A stretch of DNA of 64,000 nucleotides. Origin: Bacteroidota bacterium (lineage in GTDB: Bacteria > Bacteroidota > Bacteroidia > Chitinophagales > Saprospiraceae). Positions 27,189-34,666 of the stretch are shown here, one piece after another. How positions within the stretch are numbered: position 1 is the first letter of the stretch; the number at the start of each line of letters is the position of its first letter. A program made the position numbers and the translations under genes. The notes under the pieces are model-generated. The model made no database searches. It had not been told where the DNA came from and worked only from the letters and a program-made list of their open reading frames with translations. Location of the stretch: contig JAKQHM010000024.1 in the NCBI GenBank assembly GCA_029572935.1, forward strand, positions 35,547-99,546, written 5' to 3'.

Positions 27189-28115
27189 TCATTTAATAGT
27201 GAGGTCTCTGAAAATGTCCTCCAGCTTGGTCTCCAGGGGAGTCATCTCCAGCAGATCCCAACCTTTCTGGACGCAAAGTCTGAACAGGGTTTTGTTCAAA
27301 GGTTCCTCAGAGTTTGATTGAATTTCAAATTTATGGCTGCTTTTTTGAATTGGGTCCACCGACACCACGCCGGGAACTTCTTTTAGGCTTGAAAAAATTT
27401 CGTCCTGACTGGCCCCTTCTACGCTTAAATGAATGATCTGTCTGGATTCGGATTGTTTGCGCAGATCAGCGACCGTGCCGTCTGCCACAATCCTGCCTTT
27501 GTTGATGATCAGGATACGGTCACAGGTGGCTTCTACTTCCGGCAGGATGTGGGTACTTAAAATAACCGTTTTCTCCTTTCCCAATTGTTTGATCAGTTCG
27601 CGGATCTCTACGATCTGATTGGGGTCCAGACCGGTGGTGGGTTCATCCAGAATGAGGATCTTGGGATTGTGTATGATGGCCTGGGCCAATCCTACCCTTT
27701 GACGGTAGCCTTTGGATAATTCGCCTATCTTTTTGTGTTTTTCGATATCCAGTCCACATCGGACGATCATCGCCCTGACCCTGCCCGGTATGTCTGAATC
27801 AGCTACCCCCTGGAGTTGGGCACAGAAAGCGAGGTAGTCCATGACGGGCATATCCTCGTACAGGGGATTGTGTTCAGCCAGATATCCGATCGATCTTCTG
27901 ACATCGAGATCAGAATAACCGGTTTGTTCGCCATACTGAATTCTGCCCCCGTCCGGTTCTATGTATTGGGTCAGCATTTTCATCGTGGTGGTTTTACCAG
28001 CCCCGTTAGGTCCCAGAAATCCTACGATCTCCCCGGATTTAACCTCAAAGGTGATTCCGTCTACGGCTTTCTGAGTTCCATAACTCTTTGACAAAGAGAA
28101 TACTTTAAGATCCAT
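27189..28115 (-). CDS. GldA-like ABC transporter ATPase (second copy)
   Basis: 308 residues with all ATPase motifs: Walker A GPNGAGKTT (35-43), signature LSKGYRQRVGL (about 133-143), Walker B ILILDEPTTGLDP and switch STHI. It shares EHNPLY and the signature region with the first GldA, and has the same extra C-terminal domain. First gene of the second gldA-F-G set, with a TAnnTTTG element 37 bases upstream. Whether it exchanges subunits with the first set cannot be told from sequence. Confidence 0.85.
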   Translation of the reverse strand: MDLKVFSLSKSYGTQKAVDGITFEVKSGEIVGFLGPNGAGKTTTMKMLTQYIEPDGGRIQYGEQTGYSDLDVRRSIGYLAEHNPLYEDMPVMDYLAFCAQLQGVADSDIPGRVRAMIVRCGLDIEKHKKIGELSKGYRQRVGLAQAIIHNPKILILDEPTTGLDPNQIVEIRELIKQLGKEKTVILSTHILPEVEATCDRILIINKGRIVADGTVADLRKQSESRQIIHLSVEGASQDEIFSSLKEVPGVVSVDPIQKSSHKFEIQSNSEEPLNKTLFRLCVQKGWDLLEMTPLETKLEDIFRDLTIK

Positions 28116-28152
28116 ATTATCTCGTTTGATTATGGTGCATCCAATGACCGTG

Positions 28153-28160
28153 CAAAATTA
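28153..28160 (-). promoter_or_regulatory. Promoter -7 element (TAnnTTTG) for the second gldAFG set
   Basis: TAATTTTG on the minus strand, 37 bases before the gldA2 ATG. No -33 TTG at the usual distance. The region is shared with the divergent polysaccharide cluster, whose own element lies at 28328. Confidence 0.45.
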
Positions 28161-28327
28161 TCAAATCTGTTTGTGTTGAAATACCTTGAAAAAAGGCAAA
28201 TATTCCTTGGATGTCTAAAAGTGGGCTAAAGGTCTTGTCTTTCTTATCCCGCAGGTTAGTCTGAGCCAAGTGGACCGGGATCAGATTTGCTTATTATATC
28301 AGCTAATTAATATATGTAAAATATTCT

Positions 28328-28335
28328 TAGTTTTG
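28328..28335 (+). promoter_or_regulatory. Promoter -7 element (TAnnTTTG) for the polysaccharide cluster
   Basis: TAGTTTTG, 53 bases before the ATG of the Wzz-like gene, which opens a co-directional run of about 15 genes with mostly overlapping or near-abutting junctions. No -33 TTG at the expected spacing. It is the only promoter element noticed at the head of the cluster. Confidence 0.5.
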
Positions 28336-28368
28336 CACTTAAATATGTTAAAAATATTAATTCAAAAT

Positions 28369-28382
28369 CCCGGCTGACCGGG
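28369..28382 (+). promoter_or_regulatory. Small hairpin in the leader of the Wzz-like gene
   Basis: The leader contains CCCGG-CTGA-CCGGG, a 5-bp GC stem with a 4-base loop, immediately before the purine-rich GGGAC that precedes the ATG at 28389. The stem could limit ribosome access to the first gene of the cluster. This is a structural observation only; no ligand or regulator is implied. Confidence 0.3.
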
Positions 28383-28388
28383 GGACTG

Positions 28389-29441
28389 ATGGATCAAAAA
28401 TTTGAAAATCAGGAATTTGGATTGAGAGACCTCTTTAGGTTGCTCCGTGAGTACCGTGCAGAAATCCTTCGCGGGAAGTGGATCTTTGTGGCATTATTCA
28501 CGCTTGTGGGTGGATATTTTCTGGGTCGTTGGATCTTTATTAAGCCTCAGTATGTGGCGACCACGAGTTTCATGCTCAATGATGCGGAATCCAGCAATCT
28601 GGGATTCAGTGCCATTTTGGGTCAGATCGGCCTGCCTTCAGGAGGACAAAGGCTGAACTTGCATAAAATTCTGGAGATTGCCAAAACCCGAAGGATTGGA
28701 GAGTCTGTTTATTTTACGAAGGTCAACCTCCAAGGCAAGGACGACTGGATGGGCAATCATCTGATCGAAGCTTTGCATTCCGAAGGCAAGTGGTTTTCCA
28801 ATCCTTTCTGGAGACCAAAAGACAGCATGCAGGCTTTTCGCTTTCCGGGCGAAGCATCAGAAAATAAAAGCCTTTCTGAGAAACTGGCCTTAAAGGAATT
28901 GCATTCAAACCTGATCAGAAAGATGGCTACTTTTTTCAATGAAAAAACAGGCATCATGGAGATCAGCATCCGGCTTGCGGATGAAGAGCTGGCCATAGCG
29001 TACAGCAGACTGCTCTACGAACAACTCAGCGAGTTTTACATTGACAAAGCGATTGAAAAACAGCAGGATACTTATCAGAAGCTGCAGTCCAAAGTGGACA
29101 GTCTGCGCAATATTATTTTTAAGAAAGATTACTCCCTGGCAGAAATCAAGGATAGCTACCGAAACCTGTACCTCAATCAGGATGCAGTCCCCCAGCAGCA
29201 AATAGACCGCGACATCAGGATGTTGTCCATAATCTATGGGGAAGCACTGAAAAACCTCGAGCTGGCATCGTTCAATCTGCAAAACAAAACTCCCTTTATA
29301 CAATATTTGGATCTGCCTACAGCACCGCTGGATGTCAAAAGAGAAAAATTGGGCATTAATCTGATACTCGCTTTGGTGATTTCAGCCATAGCAGGTATCA
29401 TGTGGATTGTATTGGGGAAAATCATTAGAGACAACAGATAA
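28389..29441 (+). CDS. Wzz-like polysaccharide chain-length determinant protein
   Basis: 350 residues. One membrane segment at about 35-55 (WIFVALFTLVGGYFLGRW), a long extracytoplasmic domain with coiled-coil-prone stretches (EKQQDTYQKLQSKVDSL), and a C-terminal membrane segment (LILALVISAIAGIMWIVLG). This two-helix layout is that of Wzz/PCP co-polymerases, which set the chain length of Wzy-made glycans. There is no fused kinase domain. FMLNDAESSNLGF matches the N-terminal conserved block of bacteroidal Wzz-type proteins. First gene of the cluster, 3 bases before rfbF. Confidence 0.85.
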   Translation: MDQKFENQEFGLRDLFRLLREYRAEILRGKWIFVALFTLVGGYFLGRWIFIKPQYVATTSFMLNDAESSNLGFSAILGQIGLPSGGQRLNLHKILEIAKTRRIGESVYFTKVNLQGKDDWMGNHLIEALHSEGKWFSNPFWRPKDSMQAFRFPGEASENKSLSEKLALKELHSNLIRKMATFFNEKTGIMEISIRLADEELAIAYSRLLYEQLSEFYIDKAIEKQQDTYQKLQSKVDSLRNIIFKKDYSLAEIKDSYRNLYLNQDAVPQQQIDRDIRMLSIIYGEALKNLELASFNLQNKTPFIQYLDLPTAPLDVKREKLGINLILALVISAIAGIMWIVLGKIIRDNR

Positions 29442-29444
29442 GAA

Positions 29445-30221
29445 ATGAAAGTAGTCATTTTGGCAGGAGGATTGGGCACCCGGTTGATGGAGGAGACAGA
29501 ATCACGACCCAAGCCTATGGTTGAGATCGCGGGCAAGCCCATTTTGTGGCACATCATGAAAATATACGAAGCCCAGGGTTACAATGATTTTGTCATCTGC
29601 CTGGGATACAAGGGGCACATGATCAAAGAATATTTCCTGAATTATTATCTCTACAATTCGGATGTGACCATTGAGTTGGCGAAAAACAAGGTCGATGTTC
29701 ATTTTTCCAATACAGAATCATTCAAGGTAACTCTGATCGATACGGGCATCAGCACCAACACAGCAGGGCGTATCAAAAGGATCAAACCTTATACAGGAGA
29801 CGGAAGCTTCATGCTGACTTACGGCGATGGTTTGAGCAATGTCGATCTGAAAGCGTTGGTAGATTTTCACAAAAAATCAGGAAAACTTGCTACCCTGACT
29901 TCCATACAGATGCCCGGACGATATGGACAACTGGAAATACAGGAGGATGGAACCGTGGATCGATTTCAGGAAAAACCCGATGCGGACGGACAATGGATCA
30001 ATGGTGGATTTTTTGTCTTAGAGCAAGGAATTTTTGATTATCTGGAGGGCGATATGGATCAGGTTCAGTGGGAGAAAAAACCACTGCTTGAAATTGCTCA
30101 GGATGGAAAATTGGCAGCCTATAAGCATAAGGGTTTCTGGAAAGGGATGGATGCTATGCGGGATAGAATAGAACTTGAAGAACTTTGGCAATCCGGGAAG
30201 GCGGAATGGAAAATATGGTAA
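29445..30221 (+). CDS. rfbF: Glucose-1-phosphate cytidylyltransferase
   Basis: 258 residues, the normal RfbF length. The nucleotidyltransferase signature AGGLGTRLMEETESRPKPMVEIAGKP is complete, and LTYGDGLSNVDLKALVDFH carries the metal-binding Asp. INGGFFVLEQGIFDYLEGD and WKGMDAMRDRIELEELW are specific for the CDP-glucose enzyme. It makes CDP-glucose from CTP and glucose-1-phosphate, the entry to CDP-deoxysugars. The stop codon lies inside the start region of rfbG, so the two are coupled. Confidence 0.95.
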   Translation: MKVVILAGGLGTRLMEETESRPKPMVEIAGKPILWHIMKIYEAQGYNDFVICLGYKGHMIKEYFLNYYLYNSDVTIELAKNKVDVHFSNTESFKVTLIDTGISTNTAGRIKRIKPYTGDGSFMLTYGDGLSNVDLKALVDFHKKSGKLATLTSIQMPGRYGQLEIQEDGTVDRFQEKPDADGQWINGGFFVLEQGIFDYLEGDMDQVQWEKKPLLEIAQDGKLAAYKHKGFWKGMDAMRDRIELEELWQSGKAEWKIW

Positions 30222-31297
30222 ACGATCTGAAAAGGATATTTGCCGGAAAGCGTGTCTTTGTGACAGGACATACCGGATTCAAAGGCGTTTGGCTTATGGA
30301 AATGCTGGATCTTCTGGGAGCGGAGACCTTCGGATATGCCTTAGCTCCAGAGGGCCGGGTTTCACACTATAATTTGATCGGAAAAAAATTTCAGGAAAAA
30401 ATTGGCGACATTAATGATCCAATGACCCTTTCCAAAGCCATTTTGGATTTTTCTCCGGACCTGTTGATTCATATGGCTGCCCAATCATTGGTCAGACAAT
30501 CGTACAAGGATCCTGTCGAAACCTATCAAACAAATGTAATGGGGAGCCTTCAAGTCTTGCATGCTGCGGCGCACTGCCGTTCACTGTCAGGGATCCTGAT
30601 GATTACCACGGACAAGGTCTATGAAAACAAGGAAATTCACTATGCTTATCGCGAATCTGACCGGCTTGGAGGTTACGATATGTACAGTTCCTCCAAGGCC
30701 TGTTGTGAAATATTGATTGATTCTTTCAGAAGGAGTTTTCTGTCACCCGATCAATACGGCAACTCCCACCACATCATACTTTGTTCTGCACGATCTGGAA
30801 ATGTAATAGGAGGGGGAGACTGGAATCAGGACAGACTGATTCCCGATTTGGTAGCTTCTGCTACCGGTGGGGTATCTGTCGCCATCCGCAATCCGGTAGC
30901 GGTAAGACCCTGGCAACATGTTTTAGATTGCCTGAATGGTTATCTGATGTTGAGCGCCCGTATGATGGAAAAGGATCTTGGCGTTTCAGGTGCCTGGAAT
31001 TTTGCTCCTAACTCTGACGATGTTCTAAATGTAAAGGAACTGGCTGATGAAGCCAGAAAGAACTGGGATAAGATTCAGTACCATTTGTTCAAAGATCCGG
31101 ATACTCCACATGAAGCCGGTTTGCTTCTGCTCGACCACCACAAGGCGGTGTCGAAGCTTGGCTGGAAACCCAGGTATCGTTCTGAACAATCGGTCAGACT
31201 GACTATGGACTGGTATAAAGCATTTTACGAAAATAATGAACTCATCACCCGGAATCAAATTGAGGATTTTTTAAAATCAGAGCCACATGAAATTTGA
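30215..31297 (+). CDS. rfbG: CDP-glucose 4,6-dehydratase
   Basis: 360 residues from the ATG at 30215, which overlaps the rfbF stop and gives the usual ~11-residue lead before GKRVFVTGHTGFKGVWL, the NAD-binding glycine motif. The track start ten codons earlier is possible but less typical. HMAAQSLVRQSYKDPVETYQTNV and the YSSSKACCEILI segment (Tyr-x-x-x-Lys catalytic pair) are standard for this extended SDR. It converts CDP-glucose to CDP-4-keto-6-deoxyglucose. The end overlaps the epimerase gene by 11 bases. Confidence 0.94.
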   Translation: MVNDLKRIFAGKRVFVTGHTGFKGVWLMEMLDLLGAETFGYALAPEGRVSHYNLIGKKFQEKIGDINDPMTLSKAILDFSPDLLIHMAAQSLVRQSYKDPVETYQTNVMGSLQVLHAAAHCRSLSGILMITTDKVYENKEIHYAYRESDRLGGYDMYSSSKACCEILIDSFRRSFLSPDQYGNSHHIILCSARSGNVIGGGDWNQDRLIPDLVASATGGVSVAIRNPVAVRPWQHVLDCLNGYLMLSARMMEKDLGVSGAWNFAPNSDDVLNVKELADEARKNWDKIQYHLFKDPDTPHEAGLLLLDHHKAVSKLGWKPRYRSEQSVRLTMDWYKAFYENNELITRNQIEDFLKSEPHEI

Positions 31298-31832
31298 ATC
31301 AACCGGATTTGATGGATTGTACCTGATCCGTCCTGAACCCTATGCGGATGAAAGGGGATGGTTTTTTCGTACCTATTGCGAGCGGGAATTTGCATCGATT
31401 GGTTTTACGGGACATTTTGTCCAAATGAATTTGTCCCATAATAAGAAAAAAGGAACCCTGCGAGGAATGCATGCTCAGATTAAACCGCACCAGGAGGCCA
31501 AACTCATACGCTGCATCAAGGGCAGGATCTGGGATGTAGTCGTTGATCTGCGCGTCGGTTCGCCTACATTTCTTCAGTATTTTGCTGTTGAACTTTCTGA
31601 ATATGACTTTCTTTCTCTTTGGGTCCCTGAAGGTTTTGCACATGGCTTTCTGACCCTGGAGGATGCAACAGAATTGATCTATCATCATACCCATTTTTAT
31701 ACGCCCGGGGAGGAATTCTGTGTCCGGTACGACGATCCGGCAGTGGGCATCAAATGGCCCGATGTGGTGGAAACCGTCTCGGAAAAGGATAGATCTTATG
31801 CTTTTATTCAACAAGACTTTAAAGGAATATGA
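31287..31832 (+). CDS. dTDP-4-dehydrorhamnose 3,5-epimerase family protein (acting on a CDP sugar)
   Basis: 181 residues, RmlC-like cupin length. Family residues are seen in DERGWFFRTYCEREF, NLSHNKKKGTLRGMHAQ (substrate-binding Arg and catalytic His) and WVPEGFAHGFLTLED. RmlC acts on dTDP sugars, but the flanking genes make CDP-4-keto-6-deoxyglucose and no dTDP genes are present, so the substrate here is probably the CDP-keto sugar. Epimerisation may be at C3, C5 or both. It lies 1 base before the C-methyltransferase gene. Confidence 0.85.
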   Translation: MKFESTGFDGLYLIRPEPYADERGWFFRTYCEREFASIGFTGHFVQMNLSHNKKKGTLRGMHAQIKPHQEAKLIRCIKGRIWDVVVDLRVGSPTFLQYFAVELSEYDFLSLWVPEGFAHGFLTLEDATELIYHHTHFYTPGEEFCVRYDDPAVGIKWPDVVETVSEKDRSYAFIQQDFKGI

Positions 31833-31833
31833 T

Positions 31834-33063
31834 ATGAGCCATTGTAGATTTTGCGGAAACAAGCTGACAGAGGAATTCGTAGACCTCGGTTTTTCACCCC
31901 CCTCGAATTCCTTTTTGAAGGAGGAACAATTAAATTCTCCGGAAGTGCACTACCCCTTGAAGGTCATGGTGTGTACAAACTGCTTTTTGGTGCAGACCCA
32001 GGGATTTTCTCGTTCAGAAGAAATATTCCACTCTGATTACGCCTATTTTTCATCTTACTCCAGTACCTGGCTCCAGCATGCAAAAGCCTATTCCGAAAAT
32101 ATGATTGCACGTTTTGGATTGAATGAGTCCAGTCTGGCAATTGAACTTGCAAGCAACGATGGTTACCTGCTTCAATATTTTAAGGAAAAGAATGTAAAAG
32201 TGCTAGGGGTGGAACCAAGTTCCAATACAGCTGAAGTGGCCATTTCAAAGGGAATACGCACCATCGTGGATTTTTTTGGAACACGGCTGGCAAATGAAAT
32301 GGCCTCCCGTTCCGAGTTGGCCGATCTGCTGATTGGCAACAATGTGCTGGCTCATGTGCCTGATATCGGGGACTTTGTAAAAGGTATGAAAAAAATTCTG
32401 AAGCCGGACGGTTTGATCACCATGGAATTTCCTCACCTGATGAAATTGATACAATTCCATCAGTTTGACACGATTTACCATGAGCATTTTTCCTACCTTT
32501 CCTTAACTGTTGTGAAAAGAATTTTTGAATCTGCCGGATTGGAGTTGTTCGATGTTGAGGAAATTACCACTCATGGAGGATCGCTGAGAATTTTTGCAAA
32601 GCATCAGGGCTCAGAAGCCTATCCCATCAAGGATACAGTAGCCACCATGATGCGTAAGGAATCTGCATTTGGACTGGATCGGATGGATGCTTTTGCCCAT
32701 TTTCAAAACAGGGTCAATGCGATTAAGAACAGGTTCAATAAATTTTTAATAGACACCCGCATCAGTGGAAAAACCGTAGCAGCCTATGGCGCTGCAGCAA
32801 AGGGAAATACCTTGCTCAATTTTTGCGGCATACGGAAAGACCTCATACATTTTGTTGTGGATGCTTCCCCGCACAAGCAAGGTCGCTATACACCCGGTAC
32901 CCATATACCGGTCGTTTCGGAAGATTTGATCCGCGACGTAAAGCCGGATTATGTGGTCATATTTCCATGGAACATCAGGGAAGAAATATCCGGACAACTG
33001 GAGTACATCAGGAGATGGGGCGGAAAGTTTGTGGTGGCCATTCCGGGATTTGAAGTATTTTAA
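31834..33063 (+). CDS. TylC3-type NDP-sugar 3-C-methyltransferase
   Basis: 409 residues from the ATG at 31834; the track ORF begins 38 codons earlier inside the epimerase gene. Three parts are seen: a zinc-binding N-terminus (CRFCGN near residue 4 and VCTNCFLVQT near residue 55), a SAM-binding Rossmann domain (AIELASNDGYLLQYFKE, about 110), and a C-terminal domain with VAAYGAAAKGNTLLNF. This is the arrangement of sugar C-methyltransferases such as TylC3, which add a methyl to C3 of 4-keto sugars. With rfbF and rfbG upstream the product should be a 3-C-methyl-6-deoxy CDP-hexose. This is inferred from family and context. Confidence 0.85.
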   Translation: MSHCRFCGNKLTEEFVDLGFSPPSNSFLKEEQLNSPEVHYPLKVMVCTNCFLVQTQGFSRSEEIFHSDYAYFSSYSSTWLQHAKAYSENMIARFGLNESSLAIELASNDGYLLQYFKEKNVKVLGVEPSSNTAEVAISKGIRTIVDFFGTRLANEMASRSELADLLIGNNVLAHVPDIGDFVKGMKKILKPDGLITMEFPHLMKLIQFHQFDTIYHEHFSYLSLTVVKRIFESAGLELFDVEEITTHGGSLRIFAKHQGSEAYPIKDTVATMMRKESAFGLDRMDAFAHFQNRVNAIKNRFNKFLIDTRISGKTVAAYGAAAKGNTLLNFCGIRKDLIHFVVDASPHKQGRYTPGTHIPVVSEDLIRDVKPDYVVIFPWNIREEISGQLEYIRRWGGKFVVAIPGFEVF

Positions 33064-33066
33064 TAG

Positions 33067-33918
33067 ATGAAGATTTTGGTCACAGGAGGAACAGGCTTTT
33101 TGGGCAGGCATGTAGTTCGTGCGCTGGTCAGAAGGGAGTTACATCCTGTGTTACTGCATAGACCGGGTCAGGATGTTCCTGACTTTGAATTTCCAGATGG
33201 GAGTTTAAGTTATATCCAGGGCGACATGAATTCCTTAATTAATGGAGAAATAAACCCCTCTGTTATTAAGGATATAGAGCATGTGATCCATCTTGCATGG
33301 AGTGGTTTGCCCCGGTATCGCGACATGTTTCATATTGAAGAGAATCTGATGGAGCAATACCATTTTATAAAAAAACTAATCCAGTCCGGGATCCGCGATG
33401 TGACAATCACCGGCACCTGTCTGGAATATGGCATGAAGGAAGGTTGTCTTCATGCGGAAGACAAAACCGATCCGAAGGTCCCGTATGCAATTGCCAAGGA
33501 TTCCCTCAGGAGATTTCTGTTTCAACTGCACGACAGAATGCCTTTCAGAATCAAATGGCTCAGGTTGTTTTACACCTATGGCGAAGGTCAGTCAGAAACT
33601 TCACTGTTAAGCCAGTTGCAAAGAGCTCTGGACAGAGGAGATGCTGAATTCAACATGAGCCCCGGGGATCAGCTCAGAGATTATTTGCCCGTTGAGAAAA
33701 TGGCATCAGGCATTGTTCATGCTTCCGTTGATCTGGACAGAAGCAGCATTTTAAATTGTTGCAGTGGTCAACCGGTGACGGTATCTTCATTGGTACAGGA
33801 ATTTATTGAAAAGCATGGGGGAAAGATCAAACTCAATAAGGGATTTTACCCCTATCCGGATTATGAGCCTCATTCATTTTGGGGTAAACCGGATATTAAT
33901 TTTTCGAATATCAAATAA
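33067..33918 (+). CDS. NAD(P)-dependent epimerase/dehydratase, probable 4-ketoreductase of the CDP-sugar pathway
   Basis: 283 residues. The Rossmann motif ILVTGGTGFLGRHV is at residues 3-16, GTCLEYGMKEG and PYAIAKDSLRRFL give the Tyr-x-x-x-Lys pair, and LRDYLPVEKMASGIVHA closes the substrate domain. The family includes CDP-abequose and paratose synthases and other 4-ketoreductases. Position after the C-methyltransferase suggests that it reduces the C4 ketone as the last pathway step. The stereochemistry cannot be read. The gap to the preceding gene is 3 bases. Confidence 0.82.
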   Translation: MKILVTGGTGFLGRHVVRALVRRELHPVLLHRPGQDVPDFEFPDGSLSYIQGDMNSLINGEINPSVIKDIEHVIHLAWSGLPRYRDMFHIEENLMEQYHFIKKLIQSGIRDVTITGTCLEYGMKEGCLHAEDKTDPKVPYAIAKDSLRRFLFQLHDRMPFRIKWLRLFYTYGEGQSETSLLSQLQRALDRGDAEFNMSPGDQLRDYLPVEKMASGIVHASVDLDRSSILNCCSGQPVTVSSLVQEFIEKHGGKIKLNKGFYPYPDYEPHSFWGKPDINFSNIK

Positions 33919-33930
33919 CTGAAATATAAA

Positions 33931-34659
33931 ATGGATCCGATTAAAGAATTTATCGACGAGAGAAAAAAGAGAATTGCTTCCTTTGATCAAAATGCTGAGT
34001 TAAAAAAGGCAGCACATGAATTTAATGTGGTGTCCAACCGAGAGAAATACTCGTACAATTTCAGCTGGATGGGAAGACCCATCATTCAATATCCACAGGA
34101 TATGATCGCCATGCAGGAGATTATCTGGGATCTCAAACCGGACCTGATTGTCGAAACGGGTATCGCACATGGAGGTTCGCTGATTTATTATGCTTCTATT
34201 TTGGAGCTCATCGGCAAAGGTGAGATCATCGGAATCGATATAGATATCAGGGAGCACAACAGACAGGAGATTGAAAAGCATCCCATGTATAAGAGGATTT
34301 CCATGATACAGGGGTCCAGTATTGACGAAGCCATTGTCAAAGAAGTAAGTGCCAGGGCGGCAGGCAAGGGTACCGTGATGGTTTGCCTGGATTCCAACCA
34401 TACACACGATCATGTATTGGCTGAATTGAAGTTATATCAGCATCTAGTTACTCCGGGATCTTATCTGGTGGTATTTGATACCATTATCGAGGAAATGCCT
34501 GCGGGGATGTACGATCGTCCCTGGGACGTGGGAAATAACGCCATGACTGCAGTCAATGAATTCCTGGAGGAAAACAAAGATTTTGAAATTGACACTGAAA
34601 TTGATCATAAACTTTTAATCAGTGTGGCACCTAAAGGATACCTGAGACGAAAGAAATAA
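33931..34659 (+). CDS. CmcI-type (cephalosporin hydroxylase family) SAM methyltransferase
   Basis: 242 residues. WMGRPIIQYPQDMIAMQEIIWDLKPDLIVETGIAHGGS is the characteristic opening of the CmcI family, with the SAM-binding glycine loop. IIGIDIDIREHN and VCLDSNHTHDHVLAELKLY complete the Rossmann fold and metal-binding acidic residues. Despite the family name, members found in O-antigen clusters are thought to be sugar O-methyltransferases. It may methylate the glycan made by this cluster. It is 12 bases after the SDR gene. Confidence 0.85.
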   Translation: MDPIKEFIDERKKRIASFDQNAELKKAAHEFNVVSNREKYSYNFSWMGRPIIQYPQDMIAMQEIIWDLKPDLIVETGIAHGGSLIYYASILELIGKGEIIGIDIDIREHNRQEIEKHPMYKRISMIQGSSIDEAIVKEVSARAAGKGTVMVCLDSNHTHDHVLAELKLYQHLVTPGSYLVVFDTIIEEMPAGMYDRPWDVGNNAMTAVNEFLEENKDFEIDTEIDHKLLISVAPKGYLRRKK

Positions 34660-34666
34660 AATTAGT

